Positions 25,244 through 34,085 of a DNA stretch of 64,000 nucleotides are shown piece after piece. Every line of letters begins with the position of its first letter. The stretch's first letter is position 1. Source of the stretch: CAWCAW01 sp963714125 (lineage in GTDB: Bacteria > Actinomycetota > Acidimicrobiia > Acidimicrobiales > UBA8190). The position numbers and the translations under genes were made by a program. The stretch lies in NCBI GenBank assembly GCA_963714125.1, contig OY970234.1:930001-994000 (forward strand). The letters are read 5' to 3'. The notes under the pieces are model-generated. The model saw only the letters and a program-made list of their open reading frames with translations, was not told where the DNA came from and made no database searches.

Positions 25244-26137
25244 CTATGCGTTCGGTGCTTTGGTGCTACGCAGCTTTCGAAGCATGTTCGGCTTCATGTC
25301 ATCAAAGGCGGCCAGGGCGACGCCCAACAGCGCACCCCCGAAGAGCCCGGCTACCAGACCGATCTCGATATAGGTCAGACGGTCGTTGCCCGTGTAGGAG
25401 GTGGCGCCGGTGATCTGCACGACGCTCTCCTCGGCTTCCACCGGTGAGTAGGTCGCCTGGTACTGCGCTTGCTCGGCATTCGCCTCCAGCTGGGCCACGT
25501 CGATCTTGGCCTCGAGCTGCGAGAGCTGCACGTTCTCAGACAGGGCGTTGGGACCGCCCGAAGCGACCTCGCCCTGGAGGATCGATGCTGCTCTGTTGTA
25601 TTGCGCGATGGCGGCTTGGGTCGACTGGTACTGGGACAGCAGGGCGTTGAGGGCGGCCTTGTTGCCGTTGTCGATGCCGTTGACCTCTCTGAGCAGAGCC
25701 TTGGCCCCGGCGCTGGCCACCGCCACGGCGCCCTTCTCCGAGCCCGACGTGGAGTCGATCCGGATGATCGTCGAGTTGGGAATGGGGGAGGCGGAAATGG
25801 TGCCTCCGTACTTGGCATCCTGGCTGGGCAGACCCGTCACCAGCCGGCTGTAGTCGGCGGCGAAGCCTTCTTCGGCGGGCTCCAGGCCCGCGGCGGCCGC
25901 CACATTGGTGAGGTTGGAGCCCTGGCCCACGATGAGGCGGGCCTCAGCGGTGTAGATGGGGGGACGGACGATGCCGAAGACAACGCCAAGGAGCAAGCCG
26001 ACACCGGCGACGATCGCCACCAGCTTCAGGTGAAAGAGCACCGACGTGCCCACCGAGACGTACCGCATGGCCTCGGGCTCGTCGGGGAGGAACGGCGAAG
26101 ACGGCAGGGTCCTCGCCGTTCGGCTACTTGGTTGCAT
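25244..26137 (-). CDS. Wzz-like chain length determinant / polysaccharide co-polymerase
   Basis: 297 aa. The first membrane helix (LVAIVAGVGLLLGVVFGIV) is followed by PPIYTAEARLIVGQG, the Wzz-type entry. A long helical extracytoplasmic region full of Ala, Gln and Glu comes next, and a second membrane helix near the C-terminus (IEIGLVAGLFGGALLGVALAAF). Two-helix topology with a helical periplasmic domain is that of polysaccharide co-polymerases; no tyrosine kinase domain is fused. ATG 26137 is favoured by AAAGGGA upstream. Directly upstream of, and coupled to, the ligase/polymerase gene. Confidence 0.88.
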   Translation of the reverse strand: MQPSSRTARTLPSSPFLPDEPEAMRYVSVGTSVLFHLKLVAIVAGVGLLLGVVFGIVRPPIYTAEARLIVGQGSNLTNVAAAAGLEPAEEGFAADYSRLVTGLPSQDAKYGGTISASPIPNSTIIRIDSTSGSEKGAVAVASAGAKALLREVNGIDNGNKAALNALLSQYQSTQAAIAQYNRAASILQGEVASGGPNALSENVQLSQLEAKIDVAQLEANAEQAQYQATYSPVEAEESVVQITGATSYTGNDRLTYIEIGLVAGLFGGALLGVALAAFDDMKPNMLRKLRSTKAPNA

Positions 26138-26437
26138 TCGAGCGGTCCCTTTCGATTCGCCGGTTCTCGATCGTGCTTGGACGGTGCCGACCTGCGGGTT
26201 CTGATGGGATCGACGAGATCCCAACCCCGCCACCTTCATACCAAATTCCGCCCACTTCCAACGCTCGGGCCCGCAATTATCGAAAATAGGAGACCGGCGG
26301 GCACTTACCGCCGCCGGGGCAGCTTATCGCTGCCCGTTTCTGCCGACGAATCCCCGTATGCGCTGGCTGTGGGGTCGCGCTCACGCCTCGGGACGGGCTC
26401 GGGACGGGCCGCCGTGCGCGTGTCCGGCCGGGTGGGG
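26138..26437. other. 300-bp gene-free stretch between wzz-like gene and hydrolase gene
   Basis: No convincing coding region. It must contain the promoter of the minus-strand wzz-ligase pair. It also holds a perfect 7-bp hairpin (26316-26334) about 100 bases past the hydrolase stop, and a direct repeat of CTCGGGACGGG near 26393-26415. The remainder is plain GC-rich sequence. Confidence 0.5.
26316..26334 (-). terminator. Possible terminator hairpin downstream of the hydrolase gene
   Basis: GGGCAGC and GCTGCCC pair perfectly around a 5-base loop. On the minus strand it follows the stop of the 26438-28105 gene by about 100 bases. No T-run is seen on that strand; the plus strand has GTTTCT after it. 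Confidence 0.35.
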
Positions 26438-28105
26438 CTAGTCGGCGTCGGTGAGTTCGAGCGCCGACGTCGAGGCGTAGGTCGCCATCAGGTGCGCGGT
26501 GAGCAGAGCAATGACGGTGTCGCGTCCAGGCCCGTGCATGAGGGCATGGTCCACGTCGGGAACGATCTCGATGGTGCACCTTGGTCGGCGGGCCAGCTCG
26601 TCGAGCGCCCAGCGCGATTTCTCCCTGGTTCGCTGCAAGCCGTACTCGCTCGCTCCCCACACCACCAGGGTTTCGATGCCGGCGTTCACGGTGCGGATCA
26701 GGGGCCGGCACACAGACGGCACCACGTCGAGTCGGTCGAGCACCCGCCACAGCGTCTTAGGCAGGCGGATGAAGATGTGATGCCGGTAGGGGTGCCATTT
26801 CCACGCCTTGACCACAATGGGCGGCCAGGTGTTGTCAGGGGTGACGATGTCGATCCCCGCTGCCGGCGTGTGCATGGCGACGTTGATGGCCACGATGCCG
26901 CGAGCCCCGACGTCGGGCGCGCAGTCGATGGCGATGCGTCCACCTGAGCACAGTCCGACGAGCACAAAACCGTTGTCATCGGAGAAGGCGGCGGTGATCT
27001 CCCCCAAGTCCTGCAGGCGGGCGGGCGGATAGGAACGGTCCTCGTACTGCCCCGGATGGCGCGGGCTGTCGCCGATGCCGGACAGGTCGACGCGGACGAC
27101 CCGAAATCCCAGGGTGGCCAGACGGCGCCCCCAGTCCACCCACATCCGGTTGGGCCCGACATGGTGATCGCTGGCGTTGTTGAGCAGGATGAGCGTGGGG
27201 CGGTCCTCGGCGACGTCGGCTTCGGCCACGATCCCGAACAGTCCCGTCGGTCCGAGCCGCACCGTGGTTTCGGTGATGCCCCCGGGCATGACGGCGGTAG
27301 CGGGCTCGGCGGGCACGGTGACCGAGATGTCCGGTCCCTCGAGCTGCGCGTCGAGCCACGCCGTGACCTCCTCGAGGGTCTCCCGGGGAACGATCGAAAT
27401 CGATGACTCGCGATCGAGGAGGTCTTCTTGGCCAATGGCTTGGCGTTCCTGGGCTCCGGCCGGCAAATGGTCTTTGGGGGCGGAGACCGGATCATGAGGG
27501 CGCGTCAAGACCAACATGGGAATCGACGAGTGGGAGAGATCGGGGAATCGCAAGGCCGAGATGCCCTCGACTGTCCCGGGCGCGTAGCGCACCCCGGCGG
27601 CTTCGAGCATGCCGTCGTCGACGTCACCTTTGCTCTCGATCCCCACTCCGACCTGCTGCAGGGCGCGCAGCTGTCGCATCATGACGCGCCCGGACCACAC
27701 CGGGTCCCATAACGCCAGCGCGTCAAAGGACGAACCGTTGGCCACCGCTGTGGCAGCCATCGTTGCTCCGAATCGCATGCCGACGGCGGCAACGACGCGT
27801 ACGCCGCTCGAGCGCAGGGCGTCGGTGGCGTGGCCGATCGTGGTCAGCCACGCCGTAAGGCGATCAGGGTCGCTGTAGTCGCCAGCCGAGTCGCCGGTGC
27901 CGTCGTAATCGAAGCGAAGCGCCACCAGACCTCGCGCTTCGAGTTGCTCGGCCAGGGTGCGCAGTGTCCGGTGCGAGCCGATGTACTCGTAGCCCACGGG
28001 CGGGCAAATCAAGACGCCGGCTCGGGCCCGGCCGCTGTCAGGGGTGTGCAACCACCCGAAGCACGGTCGTTGCGGCGGACCGAACCAGATGGGCGTTGCC
28101 GTCAT
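26438..28105 (-). CDS. Two-domain alpha/beta hydrolase with altered nucleophile elbows
   Basis: 555 aa with two alpha/beta-hydrolase units. The first (about 1-255) opens with FGWLHTPDSGRARAG and VLICPPVGYEYIGSHR, as in exosortase-associated and S33-type hydrolases. Its nucleophile elbow reads GMRFG (109-113), so Arg111 replaces the usual Ser. The second (about 275-550) has elbow GLCSG (384-388) with Cys386 at the nucleophile position, and a late His in DVDHALMHGPG. The protein is cytoplasmic by sequence. It may act on an activated glycan or lipid; catalytic competence is uncertain for the first half. Confidence 0.82.
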   Translation of the reverse strand: MTATPIWFGPPQRPCFGWLHTPDSGRARAGVLICPPVGYEYIGSHRTLRTLAEQLEARGLVALRFDYDGTGDSAGDYSDPDRLTAWLTTIGHATDALRSSGVRVVAAVGMRFGATMAATAVANGSSFDALALWDPVWSGRVMMRQLRALQQVGVGIESKGDVDDGMLEAAGVRYAPGTVEGISALRFPDLSHSSIPMLVLTRPHDPVSAPKDHLPAGAQERQAIGQEDLLDRESSISIVPRETLEEVTAWLDAQLEGPDISVTVPAEPATAVMPGGITETTVRLGPTGLFGIVAEADVAEDRPTLILLNNASDHHVGPNRMWVDWGRRLATLGFRVVRVDLSGIGDSPRHPGQYEDRSYPPARLQDLGEITAAFSDDNGFVLVGLCSGGRIAIDCAPDVGARGIVAINVAMHTPAAGIDIVTPDNTWPPIVVKAWKWHPYRHHIFIRLPKTLWRVLDRLDVVPSVCRPLIRTVNAGIETLVVWGASEYGLQRTREKSRWALDELARRPRCTIEIVPDVDHALMHGPGRDTVIALLTAHLMATYASTSALELTDAD

Positions 28106-28304
28106 CGGCGTCGCCGCCGGCCCGAACCTCGTCGTGCACCAAAAAGCGCCCCCATTAAGAACTCGTTGCAGAAACCTTGCGTAATGCCTCCACCAGGCCT
28201 TTTTCGAGCTCTATTCACAACTTTCAATCTATCTCAACTCTTCGTCGCAACAACTCGGCGACCGCACCGTCAAGGTGGTCCACGCGGCGTACCGACACAC
28301 CAAC

Positions 28305-29519
28305 ATGCGCCTAGTACCCCCGTATATCCGTTGGATCGCTGCTGTCCTCGCTGCCGTGGCCATCACTGCTGTGGTCACGACCGCCAATGCCCAGTCGGCA
28401 AAGCCGTACCGTGCGTCGGCATTCGCATCAAACGGTCGCCTGCACTTCAATCGTCTGGGGACGGCGACCACGTCGACCACAACCACGTCGACCACTACGA
28501 CGACAACGACGACGGCCCCTCCGGCTCCAGCTCCAGCTCCGGCGCCGGTGGCGGCGACGGTGACGTCGAGCACGTCGGTGGACCCGTTCAGTGATTCGTG
28601 GGACGTGCCGCTGTCCAACAACGCCGTCTTGTCGGGCTCGAGCACCATCGTCGCCAACCTGGCCGCCGAGATCACCAACGTCTACGGGACCGTGGCCGTG
28701 GACGGCGGCCTATGGAATGCCGCCAACCTGACCAACCAAAGCGATGGTGTCCCCATCGTCACCGTTCCCGCCGGCCAAGCCGAGGTGCCCATCTCCGTCG
28801 GCCCCGATTCGAGCGACCCCTCGGCGGGCTGCAACGACTTCAACGTATCGACCGGTGCCGGCACCGGTCCCGACATCCCCATCCCCTCCTCGGCATCGGC
28901 ACTCGTGTCGGGTACCAACGACAGCGCGCTGATCGTGTACCAGCCGTCGACGTCGACGGAATGGGAGCTGTGGCAAGCCGACTACTCGGCCGCCAAGGGG
29001 TGGACGGCGTGCGACGGGGGCAAGTTGACCAACCTGGCCACATCGACGGGCACGTTCCCGGCGGCGGGCGGGTATGGGGAAGCCGCCTCGGGAATTTCCT
29101 ACCTCGGCACGGAGATCACCGAGGCCGACGTTCAGTCGGGCGCCATCGATCACGTCATCGCCATGGCGGCCAATGAAGGTGATTGCAACGGCTTCGTGGC
29201 GCCCGCCACGCGCGGCGACTGCGGGTCGAGTGCCAATCAGGTATCCGAAGGGTCGTACTTGCGCTTCCCCGCCAGCTTGGCCATGCCCAGCGGCATGACG
29301 CCGTTCGGACAGATGGTGTTCAAGGCCATCCAGAATTACGGAACCGTCATCACCGACCAGTCCGGTGGCGTGGCCATCTCAACGGAGAATGGCTACGACT
29401 GGACCTACGAAGGACACAGCGGAACAGACCCAATCACGGCTTCGTGGAGCGGCCAGGCCGAGTACGCCGCGCTCAACGGGATGCCTTGGAGCCAGCTCGA
29501 GGTCGTCGCGCCGTCGTAA
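28305..29519 (+). CDS. Secreted protein, paralogue 1 of a three-gene tandem family
   Basis: 404 aa from ATG 28305 (a GTG at 28275 is an alternative). A signal peptide or anchor (IAAVLAAVAITAVVTTANAQ) is followed by a Thr-rich linker and a core of about 320 residues shared with the next two genes. The core opens with VDPFSDSWDVPL and has VYQPSTSTEWELWQADYS, GYDWTYEGHSGTDPITASW and four conserved Cys (GCND, TACDGG, DCNGF, RGDC) that likely form disulfides. Paralogue 1 ends with the core. Family not recognised; the Trp-rich beta pattern is compatible with a carbohydrate-active or carbohydrate-binding fold. Confidence 0.82.
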   Translation: MRLVPPYIRWIAAVLAAVAITAVVTTANAQSAKPYRASAFASNGRLHFNRLGTATTSTTTTSTTTTTTTTAPPAPAPAPAPVAATVTSSTSVDPFSDSWDVPLSNNAVLSGSSTIVANLAAEITNVYGTVAVDGGLWNAANLTNQSDGVPIVTVPAGQAEVPISVGPDSSDPSAGCNDFNVSTGAGTGPDIPIPSSASALVSGTNDSALIVYQPSTSTEWELWQADYSAAKGWTACDGGKLTNLATSTGTFPAAGGYGEAASGISYLGTEITEADVQSGAIDHVIAMAANEGDCNGFVAPATRGDCGSSANQVSEGSYLRFPASLAMPSGMTPFGQMVFKAIQNYGTVITDQSGGVAISTENGYDWTYEGHSGTDPITASWSGQAEYAALNGMPWSQLEVVAPS

Positions 29520-29631
29520 CGCATTGCCTGGTCGCGGCCGTTACGCGACAACGCACGGCGCTTTGTAAACGCGCATGCGAAGCTTCGACGTAATCCCTTA
29601 AATCGCGCCGCAAACGCGCGCTACTCGTGTT

Positions 29632-29659
29632 GCACCGGGCGCGCTAACGCGTCCGGTGC
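29632..29659 (+). terminator. Strong hairpin after paralogue 1
   Basis: GCACCGGGCGCG pairs with CGCGTCCGGTGC around the loop CTAA, 12 pairs with one G-U. It sits about 110 bases after the stop of paralogue 1 and about 100 bases before the leader reading frame of paralogue 2. It probably ends the first transcript, although no T-run follows. The rest of 29520-29761 shows no gene. Confidence 0.5.
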
Positions 29660-29761
29660 CCCGTTACGCTTCACCGTGTTGTCACTCTGCGATTACCAAA
29701 AGTTGGCTTGCGATTGGTCTGTCGTAGTGTTCACCTAAGGGCAAAACGGTTGGGAGTGTTG

Positions 29762-29887
29762 ATGAACATGAGCCACATGTGCACGACGTTCAACGTCACC
29801 GGCGGCGTATCACAGCGCCCGATGACCCACCCTGCGGGCGCGTCGTTCGGTCGTCGGTCCGATAGCCCGAGACGCACCCTCCCCTGA
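29762..29887 (+). CDS. Possible 41-aa leader peptide coupled to paralogue 2
   Basis: ATG 29762 is preceded by GGGAG (29752-29756) at ideal spacing. The frame runs 41 codons (MNMSHMCTTFNVTGG start) and stops at 29887, with one base before the ATG of paralogue 2 at 29889. That ATG itself has only pyrimidine-rich sequence in front of it and no ribosome binding site. Translational coupling is therefore likely, and the peptide may be a regulatory leader. Its composition is not distinctive and no homologue is known to me. Confidence 0.45.
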   Translation: MNMSHMCTTFNVTGGVSQRPMTHPAGASFGRRSDSPRRTLP

Positions 29888-29888
29888 C

Positions 29889-31388
29889 ATGCCATTGACC
29901 CGTGGACTTATCGTGGCACTGCGATCCGCCGTTGTGTCGCGCCACCGCGTCGCCGCGGTCGGCACGGTCATCGGCTTGATCATCGTCAGCCTCGGCTGCT
30001 TGGGCCTGGCCACGGTGGCGTCCGACGCGGCCACGGGCGCCGCACCGGCGCCGAGTACGTCGATTGACCCGTTCGACTCTTCGTGGGACATGCCGCTCGC
30101 CGGCAACGCGGTGGTATCGAACTCGAGCACCATCGTCAGCAACTTCGCCAACGAGATCACCAACGTGTACGGATCGGTGGCCGTGAACGGCGGTTCGTGG
30201 AGCGGGTCGAGCACGACGAACGCGTACGAGGGGGTCCCCATCGTCACCGTTTCCGCCTTCCAACCGTTGGTTTCGATTAGCGCGGCGCCGGATTCGAGCG
30301 ATCCCAACGCCAGTTGCAACAACTTCACCGTGTCATCGAGCGGCGCGACGGGCTCCATGGTGCCCATTCCCTCATCGGCCGCCGCGTTGATTCCCGGTAC
30401 CAACGACAGCATGCTCGTCGTCTATCAGCCCTCGACATCCACGGAGTGGGAGTTCTGGCAAGCCGACTACTCAGCCTCCAAGGGATGGACGGCGTGCGAC
30501 GGCGGCAAGATCACCGGACTGTCTACGTCGCCGGGCGTGTTTCCCGCCTCCGGTGGCTATGGCCTGGCGGCGGCGGGAATCCCCTATCTGGGAACGGCCA
30601 TCACCGATGCCGATATCGAGTCCGGTGCCATTGACCATGTGGTGGGCATGTTGGCCAACGTCGGCGATTGCAACGGCTATGTGGCGCCCGCCACTCGAGG
30701 AGACTGCCCCTACGACCCGGGCCAGGTGTCAGAAGGTTCGTATCTTCGTTTCCCCGCCAACCTGGCCATGCCATCGGGCATGACCCCCTTTGCTCAGATG
30801 GTGTTCAGGGCCATTCAGAACTACGGCGCCGTGATCACCGACCAATCCGGCGGGGTGGGCATCGCCGCTGAGAACGGGTACGACTGGACCTACGAGGGCA
30901 ACTCCGGCATCGACCCCATCACGGCGTCGTGGGACGGCAAGGCGGAGTATGCAGCACTCAATGCGATGCCGTGGAGTCAGCTGCAGGTGATCGCACCGAC
31001 CCCCAACGCCTCACCGGGCAGCACCACGACAACGACGACGACGCCCACCACAACGACAACGACCACCACGACAACCACGACGCCGACGACCACCACCACC
31101 ACCACCACGGCGCCGCCCTCAACGTCCTCAGTCGTGACCGACCTGACCGCCAGCGTGAATGGCACCACCGTTACCCTCAACTGGGTCAACCCCGCTGGCA
31201 TCGAGGGGGTCGACATCTTCCGCGACGGTCAATGGCTCCCCAGCCAGGCCTGGCTCGACCCCACCGTGTTGACCATCGAGGATGACGATGTCGCCGCCGG
31301 GCAGCACACGTACTCGGTGTCGACTTGGGACGCCTCCGGAGTCGGGGCTCCTTCCACCATCACGGTGACGGTGCCGGCAACGGGCTGA
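29889..31388 (+). CDS. Secreted protein, paralogue 2, with C-terminal fibronectin III-like domain
   Basis: 499 aa. A signal or anchor helix (VGTVIGLIIVSLGCLGLATVA) precedes the shared core from IDPFDSSWDMPL to about residue 375, with the same four Cys and the conserved GYDWTYEGNSGIDPITASW. A pure Thr/Pro linker (about residues 382-412) connects to a C-terminal beta-sandwich (LTASVNGTTVTLNWVNP, HTYSVSTWDASG) typical of fibronectin type III modules of extracellular carbohydrate enzymes. The ATG has no ribosome binding site of its own and follows a short leader frame by one base. Confidence 0.82.
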   Translation: MPLTRGLIVALRSAVVSRHRVAAVGTVIGLIIVSLGCLGLATVASDAATGAAPAPSTSIDPFDSSWDMPLAGNAVVSNSSTIVSNFANEITNVYGSVAVNGGSWSGSSTTNAYEGVPIVTVSAFQPLVSISAAPDSSDPNASCNNFTVSSSGATGSMVPIPSSAAALIPGTNDSMLVVYQPSTSTEWEFWQADYSASKGWTACDGGKITGLSTSPGVFPASGGYGLAAAGIPYLGTAITDADIESGAIDHVVGMLANVGDCNGYVAPATRGDCPYDPGQVSEGSYLRFPANLAMPSGMTPFAQMVFRAIQNYGAVITDQSGGVGIAAENGYDWTYEGNSGIDPITASWDGKAEYAALNAMPWSQLQVIAPTPNASPGSTTTTTTTPTTTTTTTTTTTTPTTTTTTTTAPPSTSSVVTDLTASVNGTTVTLNWVNPAGIEGVDIFRDGQWLPSQAWLDPTVLTIEDDDVAAGQHTYSVSTWDASGVGAPSTITVTVPATG

Positions 31389-31654
31389 CCCGCCTGCCTT
31401 GCGTCGAGGAAGGCGTTTTCTCCTGCCCCTTCAGGGGTAGGTGCGGTGAGTGAGATTGAGCGGGTCGACCACGTCGTAAGAGGTCGGTCTTGCGCGCGAT
31501 GAGTGATTAGTAGCGCTCACTGAGTGGGAATCTTGCCCAGGCGCATGAGGCACTTCGCATGCACCCCCGGTGCCGATCTCGAAAGGGAAAATCGCGCTAC
31601 GTGAGATCGGGTGACCTGGGTTACCATCGAAAGGCGGAGGAGGAGGACACGGGG

Positions 31655-33010
31655 ATGGCGACGGCCAACGACATCATTGCACCTTCGCGCACGTCCAAGC
31701 GCTCGAAGCGGTTTCGCTTCGCGTTGGCGACCACACTTTTCGGGGCGGCTCTCGGTACGGCCGGCGGTCTCATCTTGTCCGGGACGACGGCGACGGCGAG
31801 CACGGCCATCGATCCCTTCACCTCTTCATGGGACCTGCCCCTGGCGTCAGGCGCCAGTGTGGTCTCGGGTTCCTCCACCATGGTCTCCAACCTGGTGACC
31901 CAGTACCAAAACAACTACGGGTCGGTCACCGTCAACGGCGGCAACTGGGGTGGGAGTAGCTCGACCAACGCCTATGACGGCATCCCCATTGTCACCGTGG
32001 CCGCCAATCAGGCGCTGGTGCCCATCAAGTCGGCTCCCGCTCCCGGTGACGGCGGGTCGAGCTGCAACACCTTCAACGTGTACGGGGGCGCAGGAACGGG
32101 CCCCGACGTCCCCATCCCTTCATCGGCGGCATCGCTTATCCCCGATACCGGCGACAGCTCGTTGATCGTCTACCAGCCGTCGACGTCCACGGAGTGGGAG
32201 TTCTGGGAGACGGCGTACTCGTCCTCCAACGGATGGACGGCGTGCGACGGCGGCAAGATCACCAACCTCAGTGCTTCCGACGGCGTGTTCTCCGAGCCCG
32301 GCGGCTACGGGTTGTCGGCGGCGGGCATCTCGTATCTGGGCACCGCCATCACCGAAGCCGATGTGGCATCGGGCTCCATCAATCACACGCTGGCTCTGCA
32401 GGTCGTCCACTGCAACGGCGGTGTGGCCCCTGCCAACCGCACCGACTGCGGCTCTCGTCCGGGGCAGGTATCGGAAGGATCGTGGTTGCGCTTCCCGACC
32501 ACGTTGGCCATGCCCAAGGGCCTGACGCCGTTCGCCCAAATGGTGTTCAAAGCCATGCAGACCTACGGGGCGGTCGTCACCGACCAATCGGGGTCCGTGA
32601 GCATCGCCGCCGAGAACGGCTACGACTGGACCTACGAAGGCCACAGCGGCACCGACCCCATCACCTCATCGTGGGACGGTCAGCCCGCCTACGCCGCGCT
32701 CGACGGTGTTCCGTGGGGGCAGCTCGAGGTGGTCTCACCCACGCAGACCAGCACGCCGGACCCTGGTGATGTCTCGACGTTGGCGCTGCCGGCCGGAGCC
32801 GTCAACCAGCACTACGAATTGGCGCTGAGCGACACCAAGACGTTCCGGTGGAAGTTGGCGTTGGGCAAGCTCCCTCTCGGTCTTCATCTGTCGCCCAACG
32901 GTGTGATCCACGGCAAGCCGCGCACGGCCGGCAACACCACCGTGGTGGTGGAGATGCGCAAGGCCGGTCAGGACATGGGGGCTGAGGTCCTCACCATCCA
33001 CATCTCGTAG
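31655..33010 (+). CDS. Secreted protein, paralogue 3, with C-terminal putative Ig (He_PIG) domain
   Basis: 451 aa. A basic N-terminus and membrane helix (LATTLFGAALGTAGGLILSG) are followed by the family core (IDPFTSSWDLPL to about residue 368) with conserved VYQPSTSTEWEFW and GYDWTYEGHSGTDPITSSW. After a short linker comes a He_PIG-like Ig module (PAGAVNQHYELAL, KLPLGLHLSPNGVIHGKP). The purine tract GGAGGAGGAGGAC before ATG 31655 decides the start; 31389-31654 upstream has no gene. Closest in sequence to paralogue 2. Confidence 0.82.
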   Translation: MATANDIIAPSRTSKRSKRFRFALATTLFGAALGTAGGLILSGTTATASTAIDPFTSSWDLPLASGASVVSGSSTMVSNLVTQYQNNYGSVTVNGGNWGGSSSTNAYDGIPIVTVAANQALVPIKSAPAPGDGGSSCNTFNVYGGAGTGPDVPIPSSAASLIPDTGDSSLIVYQPSTSTEWEFWETAYSSSNGWTACDGGKITNLSASDGVFSEPGGYGLSAAGISYLGTAITEADVASGSINHTLALQVVHCNGGVAPANRTDCGSRPGQVSEGSWLRFPTTLAMPKGLTPFAQMVFKAMQTYGAVVTDQSGSVSIAAENGYDWTYEGHSGTDPITSSWDGQPAYAALDGVPWGQLEVVSPTQTSTPDPGDVSTLALPAGAVNQHYELALSDTKTFRWKLALGKLPLGLHLSPNGVIHGKPRTAGNTTVVVEMRKAGQDMGAEVLTIHIS

Positions 33011-33025
33011 TCCCACATCGCGTTC

Positions 33026-34048
33026 TCACAGAGAGGCTTGGCGCGCTGCCTCTGTTTGTCGCCTCACCTGTGCTCCGGCCCAGCGCGGGGCCACCGCTGC
33101 CGCCGTGGCCCGGGCGCGATTGCGCAATGTCTGTCCTGCGCCCAAGGCCACCTGCAGGCTCTGGCGACGCACACCGGGTTGGCCTGCCATCAGCGCCCCC
33201 TTGGCCTGGGCCCGGGCCAGCTCGGCTCGCAAAGACCGAAGCCGCCCGGTGGCCGCGCTTCGTTCCGCGGTGGTGAGGTCGTGGCGCGCCAGAGCCTTGG
33301 TGATGGCCGTCAGGGAACCTTGGGTGCGCCACACGTCGTTGGTGGAAAGGCTGCCCGGACGCAGAAGGTAGATGTGCAGTGGTTCGAGGAGCAGCCCGGC
33401 CCGGGCCCCCGCGAAAATGACCCGTACCCACATTTCGTAATCGAGGGCGGCTCGCACATTGGGGTCATAGCCGCCCACTTCGACGAGGCGGCTTCGTCGC
33501 ACCGCCACATGGGCGGGGACGAAGTTCTCGAGCAGGATCCCCAGCCGCTGGTTGTCGACGGCAAAGCGGGGCGCCTCGGGCGTGCGCGACACCCCCACGA
33601 TGGTGCCGTCCTTGGCGTAGTACGCCGTTCGGCACAACATGTCGAGATCAGGGCGAGCCACGGCGAAGTCGGCCAAGGCTTCGATGGCCCGCGGCATCAA
33701 GGCGTCATCGGCGTCACAGACAAGAACGAAATCACCCGTGGAATGCGCCAGACACAGATTGCGAGCGGCGGCGGCACCGGCGTGGTCCTGGTGCAGGAGC
33801 GTGATCTTGCCTTCGAAGGGAGCCAACGCAGCGGCTAGATCGTCGGTGGAGCCGTCATCGCACACGATGATCTCGAGCGGCGCCTCGGTCTGGCTCAGCG
33901 CCGATTCGATGGCAATAGCGACGGTATCGGCCGCCTGGTATACGGGCATGTTCACCGAAAAGGTGGGCCGTTGTGTGCTCAGCCGCTCGCCTGCATACGC
34001 GGCAATGTCGGGAACAATCATCGTTCGTCCTCCGCCGTATTGTGACAT
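33026..34048 (-). CDS. Glycosyltransferase family 2 (paralogue of the next gene)
   Basis: 340 aa of GT-A fold. Motifs: FSVNMPVYQAADTVAIAIES, VCDDGSTDDLAAAL and the DxD as CDADDALMPR; the acceptor-side acidic residue is in ALDYEMWVRV. The C-terminal 90 residues are basic and helical. It shares long stretches with the divergent gene at 34086, including VCDDGSTDDLAAALAP, GKITLLHQ and PDLD, so the pair arose by duplication and inversion. Likely part of surface glycan synthesis. Confidence 0.9.
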   Translation of the reverse strand: MSQYGGGRTMIVPDIAAYAGERLSTQRPTFSVNMPVYQAADTVAIAIESALSQTEAPLEIIVCDDGSTDDLAAALAPFEGKITLLHQDHAGAAAARNLCLAHSTGDFVLVCDADDALMPRAIEALADFAVARPDLDMLCRTAYYAKDGTIVGVSRTPEAPRFAVDNQRLGILLENFVPAHVAVRRSRLVEVGGYDPNVRAALDYEMWVRVIFAGARAGLLLEPLHIYLLRPGSLSTNDVWRTQGSLTAITKALARHDLTTAERSAATGRLRSLRAELARAQAKGALMAGQPGVRRQSLQVALGAGQTLRNRARATAAAVAPRWAGAQVRRQTEAARQASL

Positions 34049-34085
34049 AGGCAGCTCCGCTAAGAGCCGGCGTTAGGATCACCGA

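Noticed and set aside
31021..31118. ACC/ACG-rich tract that looks like a simple-sequence or CRISPR-like repeat
   Set aside because: It encodes the Thr/Pro linker of paralogue 2, has irregular units and no spacers.
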